A DNA stretch of 64,000 bases from positions 1 through 64,000 of the forward strand of contig JAPKBL010000013.1 in NCBI GenBank assembly GCA_028823415.1. Direction: 5' to 3'. The position numbers and the translations under genes are program-made. Position 1 is the first letter of the stretch. Every line of letters begins with the position of its first letter. The notes under the pieces are model-generated. The model saw only the letters and a list, made by a program, of their open reading frames with translations. It ran no database searches and was not told where the DNA came from. This document shows, in pieces, positions 43,684-52,977 of this stretch. Source of the stretch: Mariniblastus sp. Its GTDB lineage: Bacteria > Planctomycetota > Planctomycetia > Pirellulales > Pirellulaceae.

Positions 43684-45528
43684 GTGCCAGCCTTCCTTGT
43701 TATGAATGCCGGGGCCAATGCAGGCGCCCGCTTTGAATTATCTGTGCTTGAGGAAAATTTACTCGGGCGGGATTGGGAATGTAGGATTGTTTTAAATGAT
43801 CCGCAGTGTTCTCGTGTGCACGCCGCAGTTTATCAAGACGAGGAAGGGTGGTGGCTGCGCGATAATAAGAGCAGCAATGGCACTTACGTCAACGGACAGG
43901 CGGTAGATCAAGCCAGGTTGATGGAAGGTACGGAAGTTCGAATTGGATCCAGCTCCTTCGTGTTTTCGGAAGTCAATCACCAGAGTGTTTCTAAAACGCT
44001 TTCTGAGGAACCCGAGTCAGAAAGGTGTTCTACTGGTAATCTTACGATTGTTCTCGATCGTTCAATGAATCCAATGGAAACTGGGCAATACACGCTAGAT
44101 TTTCTGAAAGGTCATAATTGGGGGCAAGACTTTTTCTTTTTGTTCCAATTAAGTGTCAAATTGCTTTCCGTTGATGATCCTGATTCAGTAGCAAGAGTTT
44201 GCATGGATCGTTTGATGGAGAGAACGGACGCGTCGGTGGTTGGTATTTTATGGCTTTCGGACGACGGCATGCTGGCGCCAAAATCTGTGATCCCCAAAGA
44301 GGCCGCTAACAAGCTTCAATTGGATACGGATCTGACACGAAAAGTTGTCAAAGAAAAACGAGCGATTCGGATTGAGCATGACGGTTTCGATTCTCAGAAA
44401 CGGGCTGATTCGATCTGTGTTCCTTTGATCGTTGGGGACGAGGTTAAAGGTGCAATCCATTTGTATCGTAACGCCGAACCGTTTCGGGATTCGCATTTTC
44501 AATTAGCCTGTGCGATGTCAAACATCATGGTTCGCTCGTTAGCGCGAGCCAACCGTCACTCAACCTTAGCCGCATCGCATTCTCGGTTGGTTGAGAAGAA
44601 TGCCGCATTTGATGAAATGCTGGGTGAAAGCGATGCGATGCAGTCTCTGAAAACAAAAATCGGACGTGTGTCGAAAGCCTCTGGTTGTGTGTTGGTTCGG
44701 GGAGAGAGTGGAGCAGGTAAGGAACTTGTCGCTAGGGCAATTCACCGGTCGAGCCCACGAGCTGATCGTCCGATGCTTAGCGTAAACTGTGCTGCTATTC
44801 CAAAGGATCTGATTGAGAGTCAGCTCTTTGGTCATAAGAAAGGTGCCTTTACCAGTGCCGATCGAGATCACATTGGTTGGTTTGAACAGGCCGATCGCGG
44901 AACGCTCTTTCTTGACGAAATTGGTGAATTATCGCTTGAGGGGCAGGCAAAACTTCTCAGGACGCTGGAGGGACATCCGTTTCTTCCGGTTGGCGGGACG
45001 AAAGAGGTCAAGGTTGATGTCCGCGTGATCTGTGCGACTAACCGGGATTTGAAAGAATTTGTTGCAGAGAGAAAGTTTCGCGAGGATCTGTTTTACCGTT
45101 TGAGTGTTTATGAATTAATGATTCCTCCGCTACGTGACCGCGATAGCGACATACAACGATTGATTGATTTCTTCCTAGAACATTTCCGAAGTCAACATGG
45201 CCATTTAAAAATGAAGTTGTCGAAGAAGGCAAATTCGCGATTGCTCGCTTATCATTGGCCTGGCAATGTTCGACAACTCCGGAATGTCATTGACAGCTCG
45301 ATCGTCATGGCAGATGGAGATGAAATCCAATTAAGTGATCTTGGGATACGCGAGCCAAACAGTGACGAATTGGGCACACTCAATATCGCTGATTGGGAGA
45401 AGCGATTGATTCGAGATGCATTAAAACGGACGGGGGGGAATATTCCTCAGGCAGCCGAATTGTTGGGTGTCAGCCGTGCAACTCTCTATCGAAAACTGGA
45501 TGATCACGAAGAATCTAAGGACAAATAG
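43684..45528 (+). CDS. FHA-GAF-AAA+-Fis regulator of the sigma54-activator class
   Basis: 614 residues. Domains: FHA (about 20-95; LLGRDWECRIVLNDPQCSRV and NKSSNGTYVNG bind phosphothreonine), GAF-like (about 135-290), AAA+ (about 310-545; Walker A GESGAGKELVARA, Walker B GTLFLDEIGELS, arginine region FREDLFYRLSVYEL) and a Fis-type HTH (NIPQAAELLGVSRATLYRKL). The sigma54-contact loop, normally GAFTGA, reads GAFTSA (387-392). An FHA input suggests control by a Ser/Thr kinase, and two kinases are encoded in this window. Start is GTG at 43684. A nested palindrome and a second inverted repeat lie in its promoter region, suggesting autoregulation. Confidence 0.93.
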   Translation: MPAFLVMNAGANAGARFELSVLEENLLGRDWECRIVLNDPQCSRVHAAVYQDEEGWWLRDNKSSNGTYVNGQAVDQARLMEGTEVRIGSSSFVFSEVNHQSVSKTLSEEPESERCSTGNLTIVLDRSMNPMETGQYTLDFLKGHNWGQDFFFLFQLSVKLLSVDDPDSVARVCMDRLMERTDASVVGILWLSDDGMLAPKSVIPKEAANKLQLDTDLTRKVVKEKRAIRIEHDGFDSQKRADSICVPLIVGDEVKGAIHLYRNAEPFRDSHFQLACAMSNIMVRSLARANRHSTLAASHSRLVEKNAAFDEMLGESDAMQSLKTKIGRVSKASGCVLVRGESGAGKELVARAIHRSSPRADRPMLSVNCAAIPKDLIESQLFGHKKGAFTSADRDHIGWFEQADRGTLFLDEIGELSLEGQAKLLRTLEGHPFLPVGGTKEVKVDVRVICATNRDLKEFVAERKFREDLFYRLSVYELMIPPLRDRDSDIQRLIDFFLEHFRSQHGHLKMKLSKKANSRLLAYHWPGNVRQLRNVIDSSIVMADGDEIQLSDLGIREPNSDELGTLNIADWEKRLIRDALKRTGGNIPQAAELLGVSRATLYRKLDDHEESKDK

Positions 45529-45590
45529 TTTGGTCTTTAACGCTTTCGAGTCAGTCTGAATTCGTCGGAGAAAGTTGGGTCTCAGGGCAT

Positions 45591-45832
45591 TTAGGCAGCT
45601 TTCCGATCGTCTTGGCCTCGGTCGCCAAATTTGCCGAGGTTCTTGATGTAAATTTCCTGCTGAGGGAACGCGAATTCAATTTCTTCTCGGCGGAATTCTG
45701 CTTCGATCGCGACGTTGAACTCATGCAAATATATTGCGTGAGGGAATCAACCCACGAAGCTCAAAGTGCTGTCGCCAGATTCTTTAAAAAATACATCTGG
45801 CGATGGCCCAGTTTGAGCAAGCGAATGGCGTC
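45591..45832 (-). pseudogene. decayed MscS-family mechanosensitive channel, C-terminal remnant
   Basis: Reading the minus strand gives the end of an MscS-type channel in broken pieces. DAIRLLKLGHR is followed in another frame by PDVFFKESGDSTL, then in a third by FELRGLIPSRNIF, and finally EFNVAIEAEFRREEIEF and FPQQEIYIKNLG up to a stop at 45591. This order matches the family pattern (GDSSL, FELR, AFREAGIEIPFPQ, IHI). At least three frame changes and an in-frame TGA (45747-45749) interrupt it, and upstream sequence also carries stops. I could not recognise the membrane part in the remaining 300 bp up to the sulfatase gene. A sequencing artefact is unlikely given the number of lesions. Confidence 0.7.
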
Positions 45833-46139
45833 GCGCTACTGTGAGCAGTGGATCGCTTGGACGCTGGCTTCCATTGCCTGTTTTTTTCTAGAGCGCGATC
45901 TCTAAGTTCTGTTTTTGTTTGATCGGCAAAAGGGGGAGTGAACGTCGTTTTTTGCGTGGATGCCATTGGCTAAATGAACGCAGCAACGGACGGCAACCGG
46001 TCGCTTCCCGCTTAAAGACTCGATGCGATAGCGGATGGGGAGACAAACTAAGTGCTGTTGATCGCGGAATTTTTTTTGACAGGAAAATCGTTGGCAGCCA
46101 TGCCTTTTTTGCAAGCCATCGTAGCCCATTGCATTGAGA

Positions 46140-47660
46140 CTATTTTTTTATGTTATCCAAAAAAGGAACTGGAAAATCTGGCTCGGTGGTTCGTCCTTCT
46201 AGAAATTTAGATTCCAGACTTGCGACAATTTCAGGATGCTCACTGGCGACATCGCTAGATTCTGAAGGGTCGATTGAAAGATTATAAAGTTCCCAATCGA
46301 GCGGTTGTTTTCCTTTTTTCAAATTTCTTCGAAGTGCCTTCCACTTGCCGTCTCGGACAGCAACGATTCCTCCGTAACCATTGAATTCCCATATCATCGG
46401 TTGATCACGATTGGGGGCGGGGCCAGCTTGCATTGCGCCGGTAAGATCGATGCCATCGAGAATTTGTGTTGTTTGGATGGGTGCCTCGGCAATTTTTGCC
46501 AGTGTTGGAAACCAATCGGGGAAATAAGACGGGGTGGTGATTTCGGAGCCAGGCTTGACCTTGTTAGGCCAGCGAACAACGCAGGGTACTCGAATGCCAC
46601 CTTCGTAGCAGCTGCCTTTAAATCCTCTTAAGCCACCTGTCGAATTGAAAAAAGTGGATGCCGCTCCGCCAACGTGAAAGCGGGGGTCGCGACTGCCGTG
46701 TGTTGGTCCGTTGTCAGATGTGAAAATGACGATGGTGTTTTTTTCAAGGTCGTATTTTTTCAGGTTTTCTAAAATAGTCCCCACATGTTCGTCGAGATCT
46801 GAAATCATTGCCGCGTATCCGGCGCGTGGGCGTGGGTGAGGTAGGTAGCCATTTTGACCGCGGTAGACGCCGTTGTCTTCGTCCCATTCGGTTGGGTACT
46901 GATCAATCCACTCTTGCGGTGGCTGCATGGCGACGTGCGGTTCAACAAATGGCAGATAAAGAAAGAAAGGTTTGTTTTTGTTTTTTTCGATGAACTTTAC
47001 CGCTTCATCGAGAATTAGGTCGGGTGCATAATTTTCTGCTCGATAATCATCTGCCCGAACTTCGCCGGATGGTAATTTCAGATGCCCGGGGATTGGGAAG
47101 TTATTGATCTTCACCTCTTTTTCGTCGCTATCGAGAAATGGAGGGTAATAGCTGTGGGCATTGCGTTGACAGTTGTAGCCGTAGTAGCGATCGAACCCCT
47201 GCTTCATCGGAGAGCCGGTTGTATTGGAAGGGCCAAGGCCCCATTTTCCAAAAGCTCCATTGGTATATCCTGCTGTTTTGAGCACCTCCGCGATCGTTAC
47301 GATTTCGTCAGTAATAGGGAACTGCCCAGGGAAGATTCTTCCATTGCCGGAATCTCGGTTTCCCCGGATTTCCGCATGAGCCAAGTTTTGGCCGGTTAGC
47401 AGCGTGCAACGTGCCGGAGCGCAGACCGGAGCGCCCGTGTAGTGTTGAGTGAAGCGTGCCCCTTGGGATGCCAATTGGTCGATGTTGGGTGTTTTGATTT
47501 TTTCCTGACCGTAGCAACCGAGTTCACCATAGCCGAGGTCGTCAGCAAGAATGAACACAATATTGGGTGGCGTGTTTTGTTGGGCCATTGCGATACCACC
47601 CAATGGAAACGCCCAGAAAAGAGAAGCAATGACGAAGCATAGTTTTAGAAATAAATGCAT
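46140..47660 (-). CDS. secreted sulfatase (formylglycine type)
   Basis: 506 residues with a signal peptide (cleavage near GIAMAQ). The alkaline-phosphatase-like fold starts with NIVFILADDLGYGELGCYG (metal Asp pair) and has the formylglycine motif CAPAR at C80, with the LLTGQ continuation, so activation needs a formylglycine-generating enzyme. IFTSDNGPTHGS holds the later metal site (Asp-Asn). It hydrolyses sulfate esters, perhaps of algal polysaccharides, as is typical of marine planctomycetes. No matching anaerobic maturase or FGE is present here. It stands alone and no regulator is adjacent. Confidence 0.93.
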   Translation of the reverse strand: MHLFLKLCFVIASLFWAFPLGGIAMAQQNTPPNIVFILADDLGYGELGCYGQEKIKTPNIDQLASQGARFTQHYTGAPVCAPARCTLLTGQNLAHAEIRGNRDSGNGRIFPGQFPITDEIVTIAEVLKTAGYTNGAFGKWGLGPSNTTGSPMKQGFDRYYGYNCQRNAHSYYPPFLDSDEKEVKINNFPIPGHLKLPSGEVRADDYRAENYAPDLILDEAVKFIEKNKNKPFFLYLPFVEPHVAMQPPQEWIDQYPTEWDEDNGVYRGQNGYLPHPRPRAGYAAMISDLDEHVGTILENLKKYDLEKNTIVIFTSDNGPTHGSRDPRFHVGGAASTFFNSTGGLRGFKGSCYEGGIRVPCVVRWPNKVKPGSEITTPSYFPDWFPTLAKIAEAPIQTTQILDGIDLTGAMQAGPAPNRDQPMIWEFNGYGGIVAVRDGKWKALRRNLKKGKQPLDWELYNLSIDPSESSDVASEHPEIVASLESKFLEGRTTEPDFPVPFLDNIKK

Positions 47661-48360
47661 TGAGGCGGTCCGTAGTAATCAAAAAATGGTTGTTAGATCC
47701 ATGCTAAATTCTAACTAATATTTTAAGTCGATGTGTCTCGATAAAATCGAATCAGGGTATTTCAAGTTAAAATCAACCTGGAGTTGCGCCCGATCGTGCG
47801 TGTGTAGATACTGGAAAGCTACGCAAACCAGTAGGTTTCACAACGATGATTGTGATTTCATTATGGTTCAGTTTATTCTGCGAAATGTCTTAGGGCGGAA
47901 GAGTCAGCTCGGCCAAGGGACGTGCAGCAGTTGAACAAACCGAGGTCTACGCGCCGCACTCGATGGCGGTTGAGGGCGATCTTGATTTAGCGTGTGTGAG
48001 TTAGGTGCTCTAACCGGAATGAAGATTTGGAGCAAAACGCAGACAAACTTTTTGCCCGTTCTGAAGCGTCTGGTCAATGCGAGAGATGTCGACCGTGTCG
48101 ATTCGGAGCACGTGCTTTTTGCAATACCCAATGAATTGGTTTTTGTCGGTCGTATCCATGTCATTCCAATCGGCCGATTGCGGCTGTGGAATTACCGGGG
48201 ATTCGGCTGCATCAATGTTTGCGGGGAGCGTTTGCCGCGATCTGAGAAACATCTTAATTTCCAGTAAACGGTGTGTTGGATTCGCTATTTCTACGACGCT
48301 TAACAGGTCGGATTTGTTAGCTTGAAAAATTGAATTCTGGGTGTTTTTCTCAATTTAAAT
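47661..48360. other. 700-bp region without a supported gene
   Basis: Between the sulfatase start and the tRNA-Leu terminator both strands carry overlapping short open frames: leftward 48010-48252 (80 codons) and rightward 47992-48267 (91 codons). Both give plausible but unrecognised peptides and they exclude each other, so neither is called. No RNA structure, repeat or promoter could be assigned. The region may hold gene remnants near the tRNA. Confidence 0.3.
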
Positions 48361-48398
48361 AAAAAAGCCAGCAACCCCCGAGGTGTTGCTGGCTTTTT
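48361..48398 (-). terminator. bidirectional-looking terminator after tRNA-Leu
   Basis: GCCAGCAAC and GTTGCTGGC form a 9-bp stem with a run of A on one side and T on the other, so it can work on either strand. It starts four bases beyond the mature 3' end of tRNA-Leu. Confidence 0.85.
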
Positions 48399-48401
48399 AG
48401 T

Positions 48402-48484
48402 ACCGGTGAGAGGACTTGAACCTCCACGGGGTTGCCCCCAATGGATTTTGAATCCATCGCGTCTGCCAATTCCGCCACACCGGC
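48402..48484 (-). tRNA. tRNA-Leu (CAA anticodon)
   Basis: 83 nt, a class II tRNA with a long variable arm. The acceptor stem is GCCGGTG pairing with CACCGGT, with discriminator A. The anticodon stem ATGGA/TCCAT encloses the loop TTCAAAA, giving anticodon CAA. The T arm is intact (GGTTCAAGTCC). The 3' CCA is not encoded. It is followed at once by a strong terminator. Confidence 0.95.
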
Positions 48485-48591
48485 ATTTTCAATTAGCAGG
48501 CTCGAAATTGTAATCAATTCTACGCCGCAGCGACAAGTCCTAACTTTGCTCTCCAATGATTTTGAAAACAATCGCAGAGAAAAAGGCAGGC

Positions 48592-51500
48592 TTATGCGCG
48601 TAAAGATTCAAGAAGAGGTGTTTTTGAAATCACGCGTGAGGCATAAAAACCAACCAATAAACCGACGGCAACGATTCCGCCAAACATCAGGCTTAGTTCG
48701 AGCCAGGGGGCAGATGCCGTCCCGACAAGCCAGTGGGGAATTGTTGTAAAGAGAGCCGAAAAAATGCCAATCGCCAGTCCGATAATTAAAAGCCACGCAT
48801 TTTCTAAGACCACCATTTTCGCCAATGTGTTGCGTTGGAAGCCAACGGCTCGCATCAGGCCAAGCTCTTTTTTTCTTTCAAGGACACTTCGGATTTGGAC
48901 TGCGGCAAGACCGAAAGTCCCCAATAATAATCCGAGCGATCCAAGTGTTTGAAAGGTACTGATGTAGGTGTTTTGAACCGACATGAAATTATCAAGCAGT
49001 GCTTCTGCCGAACGAGCGTCAAATCCTTGATCGCTCAACCGATCCTCCAGCGTTGCGATGTCAGAAGCATGCTCAGATTCAGTCCCTTGTTCTTCGCGGA
49101 TTAAAAAGTACTGGTAGCCGCCAAGGGTTGGAAATGCTTTTTCAAAATCTTGTTCAGAGATGATGAGACTGCCCTGGAGGAGTGTATTTTCGAGGAAGCC
49201 TACAACCCGAATGTAGATCGACTCCCCAGAGTCATATTCAATTTGCTTGACGGTGTTAAGGGTGTAGATTTTCAAACTATAGTTGGCTGTATTCTTGTCG
49301 ATGACGACCGGGATTGGATCTTCTTGGGTGCCTGAATGGGGCTGAGCGGAATCCAGTAATCTCCAAGGGTTTTGTTTTTCTAGTTCTGTTGCAGCGCGCG
49401 ATCCACTCCATGCGAATTGCCCTGACTCTCCCTTGTCAAAATCGTCAATGAAGCGTGGGTCGACTCCGAGAATGCGCGGCTGCGAGGACTGGTACAAGTT
49501 ATTACAACTCGCATCCTCACCGGGTTTGAGTCGTAGCGCAAATATCTCGGTTCCCTCCCTTAGTTCATTTTCTGTGCCGAGCGCAAGTGCCTGCCCTTCA
49601 GGATTATTCAAATCGTAGTAAATGGGTTGGCTGCTTTGGGCGACCCAGTCGAAACCCGCTGTCCCTCGCTCAGAGGGAGTTAAGCGAAATGAGCTGACCG
49701 CAGCAATTAAGAAACAGGCGACCGCGACTAATCCTATCGTCAACGTGCTGCGCAGTGGGTTTCTCTGAAAGCTCATGATCGCCAGCACGGAGAGGTTTAA
49801 TCGACCGGATGAATTCCAATGGCGGGATTTGCCGAGGGTGCGATAAACCCACATTAGCAGAGAGGCGAGAATTAAAAATCCCGCCCCCAAGAATGAGCCA
49901 GCCTGTGCTTCGCCAGCAAGTTGCGTGGCGGCAATGGTCAAGCCGACGGCGGTTAATGCGAGCATGCCAATGATGACAAGGCCCGTTCTGCCAGTTTTCG
50001 ATGGGTATGTGCCGGGTGATTCTAATTGGCCATTGATCAGTAAATGGACCGGCTGGTTGCGAGTCCGTCGCAACGACCATGCAATCGTGAGTACGCAGAT
50101 TATCAAGCCACTGAAAAAACCGATCCCGAGACTTAGCGGTGAAATGTGTGTAGTCAAAAAGGGTCTAGATATTGCACCCACCCACCATGTCTTCAGGCCA
50201 AATATCATTAGCCATGCGTAGCCCATGCCCAGTGAGATTCCTAGGATGGCCCCTACGAACGAAACGGATGCCATTTCGTAAAGGCAAATGCGGCGGATCC
50301 CGGTTGGTGGGAACCCGATAGCTTTCATTAATCCCAGTTCACTGGCACGCTGCTGTAAACCGAGCCGGAATAGCAAGGAAACGAGAATTAAGGCGGCGCC
50401 GATCACAAACATGCTTAAGGCAAGAAAGAGGAAATCAAACGGTGTCGAACCGGAGGAGGCGGCAATTCCCTGGCGTTTAATCTGAATTAAATGAAGCCCA
50501 AGTTTGGCGTCGTCCTCGATGAATTGAGTCAACAGAATATCCGACACTTCTTCCGCGGATCCGGCGGAAAGTGGAATGCGAAAACTCGTAACGTTTCCAA
50601 AACGACTATCCCAGAGTTCTTGTCCTGTGGAGAGGGATACAAATGCTTTGGGCGTCGTTCGGTGGTTTCCCCAATAATCATCATCTTGAGGTCTGATTTT
50701 ATCGGCCGTATCGAAAGGTAAATCCCAATTTTCAATTGACTGAGCATCGGTGACTCCCGGGACTTCGGGTGTCAAATTTGGGTCGTTTGCCAGTGTCGGG
50801 CACCGGATGAATTCCGCGGGCGTGATTTGACCGCGGCGAGAGACTCGAAACGCTTTGTCCGGTTCGGTAAGTGTCGCGATGTCCGCGACGGTAAGTTCAA
50901 CCGATTTTTCTTTTTGAGAGCCGTGGGTCGTTTCGGGCTCGAAAAATGTAACGACGACTGGGTCCCCTTGGGTGACCTGTAGATCGTCGGCCGCCCATTG
51001 GTTAAGAACGATCTCATTGGCTTTGATTGGATTGATGGGGTCGCCGGTAAGTGCGGAGATGGGGTCGAATTTATTGTCGAAATCAACTGCCGCAATCATC
51101 GAAAACGGAATCCCTGAATCTGTGTCAGTTCTACGAATATCGTTAGCGAGGTAAGTAAAAATTGGCATAGCTGTTGGAAACGCCGAGGCCGTGGAATTCG
51201 CGACTGCTTCTCCAAGGACGAGGCGGTCGGAAGAAAGGCTCCAGTAATCAAAAACAGTCTTTTCAAGATTGCCGTCTGAAAATGTCTGCGTCGCGCGTTT
51301 GAGAGACAATCCATAATCTTCGAGCGAGGGGCGGAGAGACACGCGTAATTGTTCTGATTCAATTTCCGTGGGTAGGGTTTGTCCACTGCCGCTTATCAAA
51401 ATGATGTTAGCTTGAGCGGAATCGGACTTATGTCGAAGTACCGAGCGGGCAAGTGAATCTTGGAGAAGTTTGATCGAGACGTAAACGTTGTAGGGATCGG

Positions 51501-52140
51501 CCTGGGAAGGATAAAGCCCGAACCGACCAAGTCCGGACATTGGAACGATCTGAATGACTTTTAAATCGACGATGCTTTCGATTAAATCATTCTTTTTCCC
51601 AAGGGCGCTGTCGGCTGGCAGTTGGTTTCGTTTCGGGATCCGAACCGTGATCAGGGCGTTTCCAGATTCAACATCGACTTCGCTAATCTGCAGGTCGTCG
51701 GCCACAGCTTGGTTGATGATGATGCTACTTTCATCGAGCTCTTTCCGGTGGAGTCCGGCGCGTTGTTCGAATTGCCAAAATTCTGGCGAGATCCCAAGAA
51801 CGGATACTTGTCCCGCCCGCCGGGTCGAATCGGTGGCGTTTTGAACGGTGCCACCGGGGAACAGGATCGCCGGGCTAGCGAATTTATAGTTTTCCTTAAA
51901 TTCAGCGGTCTCCTGAAGAGTGTCAGCGAGCGATTGATCGAAGAAGCCATCGGAAAGCAGCAACTCGTCGATCATTCCGAGGCGTTCGAGAGTCAGCTCG
52001 CGGAGACTGTACCGCATGCTGTCGCCGACAATCAGTGCGCCGGTAAGCACAGCGGTGGCAGCAGCGACACCTAAAGCAATCGCCAGATTGGTTCGGCGAA
52101 AATAGAACAGGCTCTTGATAGCGATTTGCCAACGATTCAT
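48592..52140 (-). CDS. ABC transporter permease, FtsX/LolCE-MacB class, double-length
   Basis: 1182 residues. An N-terminal helix (LAIALGVAAATAVLTGALIV) leads into a large periplasmic domain of about 500 residues. Then come FtsX-type helices (near 565-700; FDFLFLALSMFVIG and LGLMKAIGFPPTGI), a central membrane part, a second periplasmic domain and a final FtsX block (ELGLMRAVGFQRNTLAKMVV). The duplicated layout resembles permeases that extract lipoproteins or act as mechanotransmitters. Substrate is unknown. It overlaps the ATP-binding gene by four bases (ATGA at 52137-52140), which is translational coupling. Confidence 0.88.
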   Translation of the reverse strand: MNRWQIAIKSLFYFRRTNLAIALGVAAATAVLTGALIVGDSMRYSLRELTLERLGMIDELLLSDGFFDQSLADTLQETAEFKENYKFASPAILFPGGTVQNATDSTRRAGQVSVLGISPEFWQFEQRAGLHRKELDESSIIINQAVADDLQISEVDVESGNALITVRIPKRNQLPADSALGKKNDLIESIVDLKVIQIVPMSGLGRFGLYPSQADPYNVYVSIKLLQDSLARSVLRHKSDSAQANIILISGSGQTLPTEIESEQLRVSLRPSLEDYGLSLKRATQTFSDGNLEKTVFDYWSLSSDRLVLGEAVANSTASAFPTAMPIFTYLANDIRRTDTDSGIPFSMIAAVDFDNKFDPISALTGDPINPIKANEIVLNQWAADDLQVTQGDPVVVTFFEPETTHGSQKEKSVELTVADIATLTEPDKAFRVSRRGQITPAEFIRCPTLANDPNLTPEVPGVTDAQSIENWDLPFDTADKIRPQDDDYWGNHRTTPKAFVSLSTGQELWDSRFGNVTSFRIPLSAGSAEEVSDILLTQFIEDDAKLGLHLIQIKRQGIAASSGSTPFDFLFLALSMFVIGAALILVSLLFRLGLQQRASELGLMKAIGFPPTGIRRICLYEMASVSFVGAILGISLGMGYAWLMIFGLKTWWVGAISRPFLTTHISPLSLGIGFFSGLIICVLTIAWSLRRTRNQPVHLLINGQLESPGTYPSKTGRTGLVIIGMLALTAVGLTIAATQLAGEAQAGSFLGAGFLILASLLMWVYRTLGKSRHWNSSGRLNLSVLAIMSFQRNPLRSTLTIGLVAVACFLIAAVSSFRLTPSERGTAGFDWVAQSSQPIYYDLNNPEGQALALGTENELREGTEIFALRLKPGEDASCNNLYQSSQPRILGVDPRFIDDFDKGESGQFAWSGSRAATELEKQNPWRLLDSAQPHSGTQEDPIPVVIDKNTANYSLKIYTLNTVKQIEYDSGESIYIRVVGFLENTLLQGSLIISEQDFEKAFPTLGGYQYFLIREEQGTESEHASDIATLEDRLSDQGFDARSAEALLDNFMSVQNTYISTFQTLGSLGLLLGTFGLAAVQIRSVLERKKELGLMRAVGFQRNTLAKMVVLENAWLLIIGLAIGIFSALFTTIPHWLVGTASAPWLELSLMFGGIVAVGLLVGFYASRVISKTPLLESLRA

Positions 52141-52811
52141 ACGGTTGCAAGCCTCCCGTCGACAAGCCGAGTTTTATTTTGGAAAACCGAGGCTAGTTTC
52201 GACGAGTGAGTGACACAGATCAGAATCATGTTGTGTTGCCTTTGGAGGTCGAGCAAGAGCTGTCCTGTTTTTTCAGCATTCACTTGATCGAGGCTGCCCG
52301 TGGGTTCGTCTGCCAATAACAGGATCGGTTCCTTGATCAATGCTCGCGCCACAGCAACTCGTTGTCGTTCACCGCCGGATAAAGCTGTTGGTCGGTGATT
52401 TAGCCGGTCGGACAGGCCGACCGAATCAAGTAAGTCTTTGGCGCGTTGAATTGAATCTGAGTCAGTCGCACCGGTGGCCACCATGGGTAGCAGCACGTTC
52501 TCGAGTACAGTCAGTTGCGGAAGTAAGTGGTGCTCTTGAAAGATAAAGCCAATGTTCTCGTTTCTGAAATGAGCAAGTTGATTTTCGTTGAGTTCAGTAA
52601 GGTCGCTCCCCATGAGGCAAACGTTTCCTGAGGTCGGCGAATCCAGTGTTCCTGCGATGTGGAGAAACGTACTTTTACCGCTACCACTGTCACCGATAAC
52701 TGCCATGTTTTGGCCTCGATCGAGTTTTGTGGAGATCCCGTCAAGAATTCGCAGCGGACCTGCTGGCGTGTCAAATTCTTTGGTGACTGCGTTGGCAACA
52801 AAATCGGGCAT
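52137..52811 (-). CDS. ABC transporter ATP-binding protein, LolD/MacB class
   Basis: 224 residues, the normal length for LolD-like proteins. Walker A GDSGSGKSTFLHI, Q-loop FIFQEHHLLPQL, signature LSGGERQRVAVARAL, Walker B ILLLADEPTGSLD and the H-loop CVTHSSKLA are all intact. It powers the coupled FtsX-type permease encoded just downstream with a 4-bp overlap. Confidence 0.95.
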   Translation of the reverse strand: MPDFVANAVTKEFDTPAGPLRILDGISTKLDRGQNMAVIGDSGSGKSTFLHIAGTLDSPTSGNVCLMGSDLTELNENQLAHFRNENIGFIFQEHHLLPQLTVLENVLLPMVATGATDSDSIQRAKDLLDSVGLSDRLNHRPTALSGGERQRVAVARALIKEPILLLADEPTGSLDQVNAEKTGQLLLDLQRQHNMILICVTHSSKLASVFQNKTRLVDGRLATV

Positions 52812-52977
52812 AGAAGCCTTCCGTTGGATGGGTTTACCGGTTTTTCAAAATTGGTTTCAGCGTTCAACAGTCGTCATCGAATCGGCTGAGAGATGATTGT
52901 CCTTCAGAGCCATTTTGTTCGAGCGGTTAGAGGAGAAACGATAACCAGCATAAGTGTTTCGGCCGCGAAGCTCAATT

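Noticed and set aside
48010-48267. Two opposed short frames, 80 and 91 codons
   Set aside because: Both give unrecognised peptides and they overlap on opposite strands. Neither can be preferred from sequence alone.
48350-48571. 73-codon leftward frame across the tRNA-Leu gene
   Set aside because: It is the well-known spurious translation of a tRNA-Leu (AGVAELADAMDSK pattern).
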